IMG/VR virus record: IMGVR_UViG_3300033146_001719
Location: 1-27,715 of that record
DNA from: a virus
Strand: one strand, 5' to 3'
DNA: 27,715 nucleotides
In this document: in pieces, positions 15,277-21,500 of the stretch
How the letters are laid out: the number at the start of each line of letters is the position of its first letter
Numbering within the stretch: position 1 is the first letter of the stretch
Program-made: the position numbers and the translations under genes
The notes under the pieces: generated by a model
Told to the model about the DNA's origin: nothing
What the model saw: only the letters and a program-made list of their open reading frames with translations
The model's database searches: none

Positions 15277-15396
15277 TTATAATTTGTTTATTTTATATAT
15301 CACTTCTTCCCAGTTTTTTTGGATCTCTTCATCACTCTGTGTACTTGTTGAAATATTATCAAACCATTCATCTAATAATTTTTTAGCTTCTTTCAT
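15277..15396 (-). CDS. Very small ORF (39 aa) tightly packed between two genes
   Basis: It encodes 39 residues (MKEAKKLLDEWFDNISTSTQ, then SDEEIQKNWEEVIYKINKL). The ATG (15394-15396) overlaps the upstream TAA as TAATG, and the TAA (15277-15279) lies 2 bp before the next ATG. This gap-free packing, on the coding strand and with amphipathic helices at both ends, argues for a real gene. Function unknown; an acidic helical peptide that may bind a partner protein. Confidence 0.6.
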   Translation of the reverse strand: MKEAKKLLDEWFDNISTSTQSDEEIQKNWEEVIYKINKL

Positions 15397-16139
15397 TAGT
15401 TTAAATATTTTATTGTTAAATTTTGTTCTTTAATTGTATTCATATCAATCGTATAACCTTTAGAAGTTTTAAAACTCCCAGTTGATGTTAAATATGCGTA
15501 AATAATTTGATCACTTGTTTTACTAGTGATTTCAACTTGGTTCTTTTTTGATTCTATTTGTTCTTTTTTAATTTTTTCAACAAACTCATTATTATAACTT
15601 TTTACTTTAGTTTCCTTTTTAATTTCTTCTTTAAGTTTCTTTTTAAAATTGTTTCTTTTAACATTTAAAACAAAACTAAAATCAATATACTTATTATGTT
15701 TTTCATAACCTTTAAGTTTTATTCTTTTAACGATTTTTAATCCCTCTAATAAATGTATAAATTTTAAAGATGTATTTTTTGAAATATTAAAAAATTTCAT
15801 TATAGTATTAATTGTTATAAAATAGTTATGGTTTACTTTTTCACCAGCAGCTTTAGATAAATAAATTTTTAATTTTTGAGATTTTAAAAATTCATTATAA
15901 ATTATATGATAATAATAATTAGTTTTAAATTCTTCAAAAGAAGAGCTTATCTTTAATCTTTTATTAGTTAATAGCTTAAATTCATTTATTAAGTTATCAT
16001 ATTCATTTTTATTTCTTTTAAAAGAATTAAATGGAATACCTGATGCTTTAGCTATGTTATAAATGCTATCTTTAGTTTCTTTATTTTTAATTAAGAAAAA
16101 AAGGTACTTAATTAAATTTTCATGAGTTAATTGTTTCAT
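15396..16139 (-). CDS. Winged-helix-like DNA-binding protein (possible replication or control protein)
   Basis: A 247-residue very basic protein starting MKQLTHENLIKYLFF. Residues 23-45 (SIYNIAKASGIPFNSFKRN) look like a helix-turn-helix. A second one lies near 105-140 (FITINTIMKFFNISKNTSLKFIHLLEGLKIVKRIKL), followed by a wing-like strand. Residues 165-200 are a Lys/Glu helix. Two winged-helix-like units suggest a replication-initiator- or regulator-type protein. The first gene of a minus-strand transcript, it faces the repeat-bearing intergenic region 16140-17069, a usual position for a protein binding its own origin or operator. All function is inference. Confidence 0.5.
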   Translation of the reverse strand: MKQLTHENLIKYLFFLIKNKETKDSIYNIAKASGIPFNSFKRNKNEYDNLINEFKLLTNKRLKISSSFEEFKTNYYYHIIYNEFLKSQKLKIYLSKAAGEKVNHNYFITINTIMKFFNISKNTSLKFIHLLEGLKIVKRIKLKGYEKHNKYIDFSFVLNVKRNNFKKKLKEEIKKETKVKSYNNEFVEKIKKEQIESKKNQVEITSKTSDQIIYAYLTSTGSFKTSKGYTIDMNTIKEQNLTIKYLN

Positions 16140-16195
16140 TATGTGTTGTTTATTTTTTGGTATAAAAATTAAAACTTATTATTTTTTCGATTAAA

Positions 16196-16220
16196 GAAGC
16201 TGGGTAATTAATCCAGCTTC
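16196..16220. promoter_or_regulatory. 8-bp hairpin in the leader of the 247-aa gene
   Basis: GAAGCTGG (16196-16203) pairs with CCAGCTTC (16213-16220) around a 9-nt loop containing AATTAA. It lies 57 bp upstream of the start of the 247-aa gene. On neither strand is a clean T-run directly adjacent, although ATTTAATTTTT follows on the plus side. It could be a terminator of plus-strand transcripts, an operator or an RNA leader structure. Confidence 0.45.
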
Positions 16221-16542
16221 ATTTAATTTTTAACCAAAATAAACAATGAAACTTTAATTTCATTTAATCAATAGTATAAAACTTATAATTGTTGTTTTTA
16301 TTATTAATTATATTATATATATGTTAAATCGGTTCAAAGTTCAGCCCATTAAGCTGTTTATAAATGTTATATAATATTTATTTAGTTTCACTTCTGGTTA
16401 TATGGGTTATAAATGTTTATGGTTATTATTGCTTGTTAGTTTAAATTTAACTGGGTTCATCTGCTAAGCTTAGGTTATATGTTATAGGATGTTTTATTTT
16501 AATGGCTCTCCTTTTTTCTTTTTCTTTATTGGTTAACTCTTT

Positions 16543-16578
16543 GGGAATAATATCCAATTAAAAGGATATTTCATTCCC
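16543..16578. promoter_or_regulatory. Interrupted hairpin upstream of the tandem repeat
   Basis: GGGAAT and ATATCC on the left pair with GGATAT and ATTCCC on the right, with a small internal bulge and an 8-nt loop AATTAAAA. It ends 23 bp before the first copy of the tandem repeat. It is not followed by a T-run on either strand, so a role as operator or origin structure is as likely as termination. Confidence 0.4.
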
Positions 16579-16600
16579 TTATTTATTTATAAATAGTATA

Positions 16601-16744
16601 GTTCACTTTTGGCACTGAATTTTTATATTATATTGATAACCAATTAATTATAAGCAATAACCAAGTTCACTTTTGGCACTGAATTTTGTATTATATTGAT
16701 AACCAATTAATTATAAGCAATAACCAAGTTCACTTTTGGCACTA
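16601..16744. repeat. 63/64-bp tandem repeat, 2.3 copies (iteron-like)
   Basis: Copies begin at 16601, 16665 and 16728, each with GTTCACTTTTGGCACT. The first two copies are 64 and 63 bp and nearly identical, differing only in a TTTTTA/TTTTG stretch; the third is cut off after the first 17 bp. Each full copy holds TTTTGG followed about 20 bp later by TATATTGATAACC, and the short palindrome AATTAATT. The arrangement suits an iteron array, repeated operator, or repeated promoter. Confidence 0.75.
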
Positions 16745-16794
16745 AAATTAACTTTATAAGTATTTATAATATAATTTATAATTAATTCGTATTT

Positions 16795-16833
16795 AATAGC
16801 CAAAGCATTGTAGAAAATTAAGCTTTGGCTATT
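16795..16833. promoter_or_regulatory. 12-bp perfect inverted repeat (hairpin)
   Basis: AATAGCCAAAGC (16795-16806) pairs perfectly with GCTTTGGCTATT (16822-16833) around a 15-nt loop. The phrase TGGCTATTAAA recurs just downstream at about 16845. No T-run follows directly. This is the longest perfect stem in the non-coding region and lies 51 bp after the tandem repeats. Confidence 0.55.
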
Positions 16834-17012
16834 TATATTTATAATGGCTATTAAATTACCTCTGAAGCTTCTTCTTTCATCCCTATTAAATCCATTTATA
16901 ATCTATATATAATTATATTAAATAATATTAAAGCTTCTCTAGTGCATCCTAAATGCTTTTAATAAAGTAAATAAATAAACATTTAAAAAGGCTTCCGATT
17001 AATCCAGAAATG

Positions 17013-17023
17013 TATAATATTTG
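17013..17023 (+). promoter_or_regulatory. Likely promoter -7 element for the 106-aa gene
   Basis: TATAATATTTG lies 47 bp upstream of the ATG at 17070. It resembles the Bacteroidetes sigma-A -7 element (TAnnTTTG) with one extra spacer base. A clear -33 TTG was not found at the ideal distance, so the call is moderate. Confidence 0.45.
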
Positions 17024-17069
17024 CATTAATAATTTAAATAAATAATTTAACCATTTAAAATTTTATAAG

Positions 17070-17390
17070 ATGAAAACAAAATTAAATTTAAACGAAGTAC
17101 AAGAATTAGTAAAAAACATTTCAGAAGTACGAACTAATTTAACAAAAATTATTAATTTAAGTAACCAACTTACAAAAAGAGGTTACAGAATAGAAATTAA
17201 ATTTGAAGATTTAAATAATATTCATTTAACAGGAACAATTAATAAAGAAAAGTTTACAATTAAAACATTTAATAACGAAGGTTCTCCAGTATTCAAAGTA
17301 ACATTTGATAAATTAAAGAAAGTTGAATTTTTACCAAGAACATTTAGTGAAGTAGAATATTGTATAAAATTTATAAGAATTAACAAATAG
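17070..17390 (+). CDS. Hypothetical protein on the plus-strand island (106 aa)
   Basis: A small, basic protein (MKTKLNLNEVQELVKNISEVRTNLTKII...). The N-terminal 35 residues form a helix with heptad-like spacing. The rest alternates strands (RIEIKFEDLNNIHLTGTINKEKFTIKTF, FKVTFDKLKKVEFLPR). No motif recognised and no signal peptide. It is transcribed opposite to nearly everything else, from its own likely promoter, and is closed by a terminator at 17398-17436, giving it the look of an independently expressed gene. Possible roles include early takeover or lysogeny-type control, but nothing in the sequence proves one. Confidence 0.6.
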   Translation: MKTKLNLNEVQELVKNISEVRTNLTKIINLSNQLTKRGYRIEIKFEDLNNIHLTGTINKEKFTIKTFNNEGSPVFKVTFDKLKKVEFLPRTFSEVEYCIKFIRINK

Positions 17391-17397
17391 AACCATT

Positions 17398-17436
17398 AAA
17401 GTGGATATATAAAATAAAAACTATGTATCCACTTTT
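17398..17436 (+). terminator. Intrinsic terminator after the 106-aa gene
   Basis: A 10-bp stem, AAAGTGGATA (17398-17407) with TATCCACTTT (17426-17435), with an 18-nt A-rich loop, followed by a short T-run. It starts 8 bp past the stop codon. Confidence 0.7.
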
Positions 17437-17529
17437 AACTTACTTTATTCAAAATGAAAATTATTTAATATTATTAATGCTAATATTAAACTAATTTATT
17501 ATATTTATATAAATAAAAAATAAAAAAAC

Positions 17530-17889
17530 ATGAAACAAATATTTTTAACATTAGGTTTAATATTATTCACATTAATATCTAATTCTCAAACAGTTGGTAA
17601 TTTTAATATCAATAACGATTCAATTCATTTCATTAATGTAAAAATTGTTAAAAAAGGTAATTGGAATCCAACTTATAGAGCCAGAGTTGATTATGGCCAA
17701 CAAGAAAAAAATACTACTAAAGATAATCATTTTAATTATATTTTTAAAAATAATCAACCTAAAGATTTTCATAGTAAAGTAGAAATATTAAATTACTTTT
17801 ATAATAATAATTGGAATTTAACAACTATTTATGATAATGATTATTGCGAATTAAGTGGAACAACTTATCTATTTAGTAAAAATAAATAA
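17530..17889 (+). CDS. Secreted / periplasmic small protein with signal peptide (119 aa)
   Basis: The first 20 residues (MKQIFLTLGLILFTLISNSQ) form a textbook signal peptide, with a basic n-region, a hydrophobic core and an NSQ end of the type common in Flavobacteriia. The mature part is about 99 residues, polar, Asn- and Tyr-rich (GNWNPTYRARVDYGQQEKN, NYFYNNNWNLTTIYDNDYCEL), with a single Cys. The start has the A-rich leader AAATAAAAAAAC. It has terminators on both sides (17398-17436 and 17904-17937) and lies opposite to the virion genes, as expected of a moron gene. An envelope-acting function such as blocking superinfection is possible but not shown. Confidence 0.7.
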   Translation: MKQIFLTLGLILFTLISNSQTVGNFNINNDSIHFINVKIVKKGNWNPTYRARVDYGQQEKNTTKDNHFNYIFKNNQPKDFHSKVEILNYFYNNNWNLTTIYDNDYCELSGTTYLFSKNK

Positions 17890-17903
17890 ATCATTTTAAA
17901 TTA

Positions 17904-17937
17904 AAAAAAGCTATACAAATTAATGTATAGCTTTTTT
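17904..17937. terminator. Strong bidirectional terminator
   Basis: A 14-bp perfect stem, AAAAAAGCTATACA (17904-17917) with TGTATAGCTTTTTT (17924-17937), loop AATTAA. Six T follow the stem on the plus strand and six on the minus strand. It stands between the convergent secreted-protein gene (plus) and tRNA-Cys (minus) and should stop transcription from both. Confidence 0.9.
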
Positions 17938-17943
17938 AGGGAG

Positions 17944-18015
17944 AGCACCTAGTTGGAATCGAACCAACATATAACAGGATTGCAAACTGTTCCCTAACCA
18001 ATCGAGCATAGGTGC
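17944..18015 (-). tRNA. tRNA-Cys (GCA)
   Basis: A 72-nt minus-strand cloverleaf: acceptor GCACCTA/TAGGTGC fully paired, D-stem CTC/GGG, anticodon loop TTGCAAT, T-arm GTTGG-TTCGATT-CCAAC, discriminator T (17944). The anticodon GCA reads UGC/UGU, and U73 is the bacterial tRNA-Cys identity base. The 31-39 pair is a T-C mismatch. CCA is not encoded. It ends a minus-strand transcript and is separate from the other three tRNAs. Confidence 0.9.
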
Positions 18016-18076
18016 ATATATGCATGTAGAGCTTACTAGAAGCTTCTCGTTCCTTTATATTATAATTTATATATAA

Positions 18077-18559
18077 TTATATATCCAATTTATTAAAGCC
18101 TCTCTGTTTAAATTCTTTATCTGCTTGCTTAAATAAGTAATTATATCTATTTGTATCATTAGCTAAAACATTAAAAGTACCAACAGCTTTTAATAATCTT
18201 AAATCTTTTGCAATTGTTTTGTTATTTTTAATTATAACATATTTAATTTTATTCATTTCATTTATAATCTGTTGATGTTCTTTAGAATTTTGTTCATTAA
18301 TTTGTTTAAATTCTGTAAACATTTTAGAATTTTCTCTTTGATGATTTATAAAATCAACTCTTAATGAATTTATTTGCTTATTATCTTCTTTAAGTTCTTC
18401 AGTAATATTAAATTTATCATTTTTATATTCTGCTTTCATTTCATATACTAAACTTACTGAAGTTGCTATAAATATTACTAATGCAGTAAAAACTGAAATA
18501 GCAACTCCTATAAGAATTACATTAAGGGCTTTTTTTAGCTTTTCTTGGTTTATTCTCAT
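18077..18559 (-). CDS. Membrane-anchored coiled-coil protein (possible spanin-like)
   Basis: A 160-residue protein with a basic N-terminus (MRINQEKLKKALN), one transmembrane helix at about residues 13-38, and then a long polar helix with coiled-coil character (KEDNKQINSLRVDFINHQRE through HQQIINEMNKIKYVIIKNN). The layout, N-in with a periplasmic coiled coil, is that of inner-membrane spanins such as Rz, but it could also be another membrane-tethered virion or lysis protein. No overlapping outer-membrane lipoprotein gene is seen. It is the last protein gene of the head block, directly before tRNA-Cys. Confidence 0.55.
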   Translation of the reverse strand: MRINQEKLKKALNVILIGVAISVFTALVIFIATSVSLVYEMKAEYKNDKFNITEELKEDNKQINSLRVDFINHQRENSKMFTEFKQINEQNSKEHQQIINEMNKIKYVIIKNNKTIAKDLRLLKAVGTFNVLANDTNRYNYLFKQADKEFKQRGFNKLDI

Positions 18560-18611
18560 CTCTTTTAATTTTTTTCAAATATTCTATTAGTTTCTTCTTG
18601 TTTTTCTTCAT
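18522..18611 (-). CDS. Very small Lys-rich ORF (29 aa)
   Basis: ATG 18609-18611 lies 1 bp past the connector gene stop, and the ORF reads MKKNKKKLIEYLKKIKRDEN then KPRKAKKSP, overlapping the following gene by 38 bp in another frame. It fills the gap between the connector and membrane-protein genes. The overlap with the next gene and its composition make it uncertain; it may just be leader sequence. Confidence 0.3.
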   Translation of the reverse strand: MKKNKKKLIEYLKKIKRDENKPRKAKKSP

Positions 18612-18612
18612 T

Positions 18613-19161
18613 TTAAATGCTTTTTCCTAAATATAATGAGTAAGATGTTCTAGAAGTAGTATCACAATCATCAATTAAATTCTTAAACAAAGGATAATCA
18701 GTTGAATTTTCAATTAAAAACTCAATCATTATTTGTACTAAATTTTCAGCTTTTTGTTTATAATCTTTTCTCATTTTTTCAATGTAAATAAAATCTGTAG
18801 TTTCAGAATTATTACTTGTTTGTGTAACAGTTCCTTTATTAGTAAATTTATTATACATATCATAAACAGAATAATATAATGTGTAATATAGAATTATTGG
18901 CTTTAAATAATCATTAACTAAAGCCAAATTAGTAGCAGAAACATAACTTCCTATGTTTGAAATAGGATCTCCTGAATCCTTAAATGCAATAAATTCATTT
19001 ATAATATTATCATACATAGTTGAACCTAAGATTTGTTGAATATCTATGTTTTGGCTCTCCATAATATGCATCTTAATGAATTGATTATCAACATTTTGCA
19101 TAATCGAACTTGTTTGTTTAACAAATTCTTCTCCTATTAAATATATTTTTTGGTTTATCAT
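18613..19161 (-). CDS. Head-tail connector / neck protein
   Basis: A 182-residue, mostly helical protein (MINQKIYLIGEEFVKQTSSI..., LGSTMYDNIINEFIAFKDSG, LKPIILYYTLYYSVYDMYNKF, ending YSLYLGKSI). The pattern of a helical body, a YP-type segment (STDYPLFKN) and position immediately after portal matches the gp6-like adaptor proteins that join portal to neck in phages. It recalls a family of Bacteroidetes-phage proteins at the same position (possibly DUF6712; by memory, not searched). Its ATG overlaps the portal TAA as TAATG. Function is inferred from position and size. Confidence 0.55.
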   Translation of the reverse strand: MINQKIYLIGEEFVKQTSSIMQNVDNQFIKMHIMESQNIDIQQILGSTMYDNIINEFIAFKDSGDPISNIGSYVSATNLALVNDYLKPIILYYTLYYSVYDMYNKFTNKGTVTQTSNNSETTDFIYIEKMRKDYKQKAENLVQIMIEFLIENSTDYPLFKNLIDDCDTTSRTSYSLYLGKSI

Positions 19162-20396
19162 TACTCTTCTGTTTTTTCTATTTCTTTTGCTAATTCTTCA
19201 TAACCAAGATAATCTCTAACTTCATTAGTTGTTAAATAATCTTTTAATTCTGCTAAACCAAACATTAAAATATTTGGAGATGGATTAATTATCTCTAATG
19301 GTTTTAATTTATTAATAGTTCCAATAAGATTAAATCCACTTAATAACTTTTCTTGTTTAGGTATAATATAATCTACTTTAAATACAGCATTGCTTTCTAA
19401 AATCTCTTTTGAATTACCTAATGAACCTGCTTGTTCAATTGAAGCAACTGATCTAGGTATTTGATGAGATACTACTATGTTTTCTTTAACAGATTGCATT
19501 AAATTTTGATACATTTCACCTATACCACTAACATCTGCTGCTTTAAACACTGGATCTTCTTGTTCTGTATCTAAAAAGAATACGGCAGGTTTACCACTAT
19601 TTTCTGCTCCTGAATATTTCTTAACTAAACCTTCAACAATAGCATCTTTTCTATCTTCATCTGGTTCTGGCCCTCTAAAGAATATCATAAATCCTGGTTG
19701 AAAATTGTTCTTTATATTTGTATTATGAAATGCTGATATTTCTTCTAATGTATTTATATCTGTAACTGCTCCTGAATAATCTGGAAATGGGTAATAAAAG
19801 TTACCTGGATCATATTCTTTTACAAACATAATTTGAGGATCTTTTTTATTTTCTTTAATTGAAAATGAATTTATTGAAATTAAATCTGATTCAGTTGTAT
19901 ACTTTAAAAATCCATCTGATTTAGGATTATAAAAATATTCTTTAACTATTCCAAATTCATCTGCTTTACCGCTTCTCATTCTATTATATGGCATATGATA
20001 AATTTCTTTAATAGCTTTACCACCTTTTTCCCATATAACTTGTAAGTAATAACCACCAAATAATAATAAATCTAAACCACATTTATCTAAAACTGTATTT
20101 AAACTTTCATTAGGGTTAACTGATAAAATAAAATCATCTGTTTTCTTATGAGTTGATTTTGAATCATATGTTACAGTTTTACCAGTTAACATATTTAATT
20201 TTTTAAGAATAATTGATCTATGTAAACCAACATCTTTATAATAATTTAATAATTGATCTGGATATTTGTTATCTTTACCAATTTTTACATATTTATCATA
20301 ATCACTTTCTATTATCGTAGGATTAACTACAGTTGGTTCAGTACTTATGAATTTTACATCAATTGAACTTCTTTTTTTAATATTTTCTTTTGCCAT
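19161..20396 (-). CDS. Portal protein
   Basis: A 411-residue protein (MAKENIKKRSSIDVKFISTE...) with the features of the PBSX/HK97-type portal family: LLLFGGYYLQVIWEKGGK and MPYNRMRSGK in the wing part, then GAVTDINTLEEISAFHNTNIKNNFQPGF and a Gln-rich helix near EQAGSLGNSKEILESNAVFKVDYIIPKQEKLLSGF, which is a typical clip/stem section. It ends with LAELKDYLTTNEVRDYLGYEEL. The portal forms the dodecameric ring through which the terminase packs DNA. Here it lies downstream of capsid and tail-tube genes, not before them. It is translated with the connector gene (TAATG). Confidence 0.88.
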   Translation of the reverse strand: MAKENIKKRSSIDVKFISTEPTVVNPTIIESDYDKYVKIGKDNKYPDQLLNYYKDVGLHRSIILKKLNMLTGKTVTYDSKSTHKKTDDFILSVNPNESLNTVLDKCGLDLLLFGGYYLQVIWEKGGKAIKEIYHMPYNRMRSGKADEFGIVKEYFYNPKSDGFLKYTTESDLISINSFSIKENKKDPQIMFVKEYDPGNFYYPFPDYSGAVTDINTLEEISAFHNTNIKNNFQPGFMIFFRGPEPDEDRKDAIVEGLVKKYSGAENSGKPAVFFLDTEQEDPVFKAADVSGIGEMYQNLMQSVKENIVVSHQIPRSVASIEQAGSLGNSKEILESNAVFKVDYIIPKQEKLLSGFNLIGTINKLKPLEIINPSPNILMFGLAELKDYLTTNEVRDYLGYEELAKEIEKTEE

Positions 20397-20406
20397 AGCT
20401 TATTTT

Positions 20407-20766
20407 TTAATTGTTATATACAAATGTATCATCTTCAGTATTATCATAAATTAATTTATCTTCATCTGTGTATTCAACAAACAATATATTAGTATAAATT
20501 AATTCTAAATTATGATAAACCATAATCTTATTTAATCCTGGTGTTAAATATATTTTTTTATTAGGTAAATCTTCATTATTATCACTAACTAATTCTAAAT
20601 CAAATTTAATATATCTATCATTAACAAATACAGAATCTAAATTAAAATCTTTATTATTATTTTTAAACTCATTACTAATTAATATATTATATGGATCTAT
20701 TAATGTAGTAGTTTGTATATCGTTTTCAATATAAAATGAATTTGTTCCTGTTTCTAATTTTATCAT
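20407..20766 (-). CDS. Small beta-rich structural protein, unknown
   Basis: A 119-residue protein (MIKLETGTNSFYIENDIQTT...NNEDLPNKKIYLTPGLNKIMVYHNLE...VYNN), acidic and rich in Asn/Asp with repeated strand patterns, with no cysteine or membrane segment. It lies 10 bp before portal and after the terminator that ends the capsid/tail-tube transcript, so it starts a new transcript leading to portal. It resembles small structural proteins that recur near portal or tail-tube genes in Bacteroidetes phages, but I cannot name it. Confidence 0.5.
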   Translation of the reverse strand: MIKLETGTNSFYIENDIQTTTLIDPYNILISNEFKNNNKDFNLDSVFVNDRYIKFDLELVSDNNEDLPNKKIYLTPGLNKIMVYHNLELIYTNILFVEYTDEDKLIYDNTEDDTFVYNN

Positions 20767-20826
20767 TTTAAGATTTTTTGTTATTTAATTATAAGTATTA
20801 AATTATAAATTTTTGTTTAAACAAAA

Positions 20827-20856
20827 AAAAAGCTTAGAAATTAATCTAAGCTTTTT
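20827..20856 (-). terminator. Strong terminator after the tail-tube gene
   Basis: A 12-bp stem, AAAAAGCTTAGA (20827-20838) with TCTAAGCTTTTT (20845-20856), loop AATTAA, followed on the minus strand by a run of about nine T. It lies 44 bp past the stop of the 178-aa gene and separates the highly expressed capsid/tail-tube genes from portal. Confidence 0.9.
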
Positions 20857-20899
20857 GATATATTGGTACCTACATTGCGCAATATAGGATTTATTTTTA

Positions 20900-21436
20900 T
20901 TATGCTAATACTGCAACTAATGCTGATTCTTCAACTTCATAACCAGGATGGCCTTCCATTGCTGAAAAAGTTAAATTATAACCATTCAAATCAGTTAATG
21001 CTGTTCCTGTTCCTGTGTTACCACCTGAAAGTACACATGCATCTTCTCCACCATACATAAAGTATTTACCATTCTTATCTTTAACAATTATAAGTAAATT
21101 ACCTGCTGCCATCAATTTAATTTGATTTCTTTTAGCTGCATCCATTTTACCGAATACCATTGTTATTACTTGCTCCCAACCTACAGTACCGTTCTCTAAA
21201 GAACTCTGTACGTTTTCTACAACATTTGAACTATTCTTATTAGGAATATATTCATAAAATGCTATATCTGTGTGTGTAGTATCATCAAATGCTGTTATAA
21301 TTTCTGCTGAATCCAATGTTACATAATCAGTTAAACCTGTTACTCCCGCTGGATAATTAGAAATATAAAATTGATAAACTCCACCTGCATTATCTCTACA
21401 TCCTCTTGCGATTCCGCTTGTTATTGTACAACTCAT
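20900..21436 (-). CDS. Probable major tail (tube) protein
   Basis: A 178-residue protein starting MSCTITSGIARGCRDNAGGVY. The core contains LDSAEIITAFDDTT, GTVGWEQVITMVFGKMDAAKRNQIKLMA, IIVKDKNGKYFMYGGEDA and a C-terminal TDLNGYNLTFSAMEGHPGYEVEESA. This arrangement, especially the final strand set, is what I associate with tail-tube or similar major structural proteins in Bacteroidetes phages. It directly follows the capsid gene, has an A-rich leader (AAAATATAAAAATG) and is closed by a strong terminator, all consistent with high expression. It could alternatively be a capsid decoration protein. Confidence 0.5.
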   Translation of the reverse strand: MSCTITSGIARGCRDNAGGVYQFYISNYPAGVTGLTDYVTLDSAEIITAFDDTTHTDIAFYEYIPNKNSSNVVENVQSSLENGTVGWEQVITMVFGKMDAAKRNQIKLMAAGNLLIIVKDKNGKYFMYGGEDACVLSGGNTGTGTALTDLNGYNLTFSAMEGHPGYEVEESALVAVLA

Positions 21437-21457
21437 TTTTATATTTTATTTTTATAT

Positions 21458-21485
21458 AAAGAGAGATAAATGAATACCTCTCTTT
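21458..21485 (-). promoter_or_regulatory. Hairpin between capsid and tail-tube genes
   Basis: AAAGAGAG (21458-21465) pairs with CTCTCTTT (21478-21485), 12-nt loop, in the 64-bp gap between the two genes. No T-run follows on the minus strand, so it is unlikely to be a full terminator. It may set the ratio of the two mRNAs as a weak attenuator or protect the 3' end of the capsid message. Confidence 0.55.
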
Positions 21486-21500
21486 TAATTAATTTTTAGT

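Larger units (their letters stand above)
16140..17069. other. 930-bp non-coding region between divergent transcripts
   Basis: No plausible ORF on either strand. The region separates the minus-strand block (from 16139) from plus-strand genes (from 17070). It contains three hairpins (16196-16220, 16543-16578, 16795-16833), a 63/64-bp tandem repeat (16601-16744) and a likely plus-strand promoter near 17013. A pair of related phrases (TTATAAATGTTA at about 16360 and TTATAAATGTTT at about 16405) lies between. It is the best candidate in the window for an origin of replication or a main control region. Confidence 0.55.

Noticed and set aside
16601-16744. CRISPR array
   Set aside because: The units are tandem copies including their 'spacers', which are identical; only two full copies and no cas genes.
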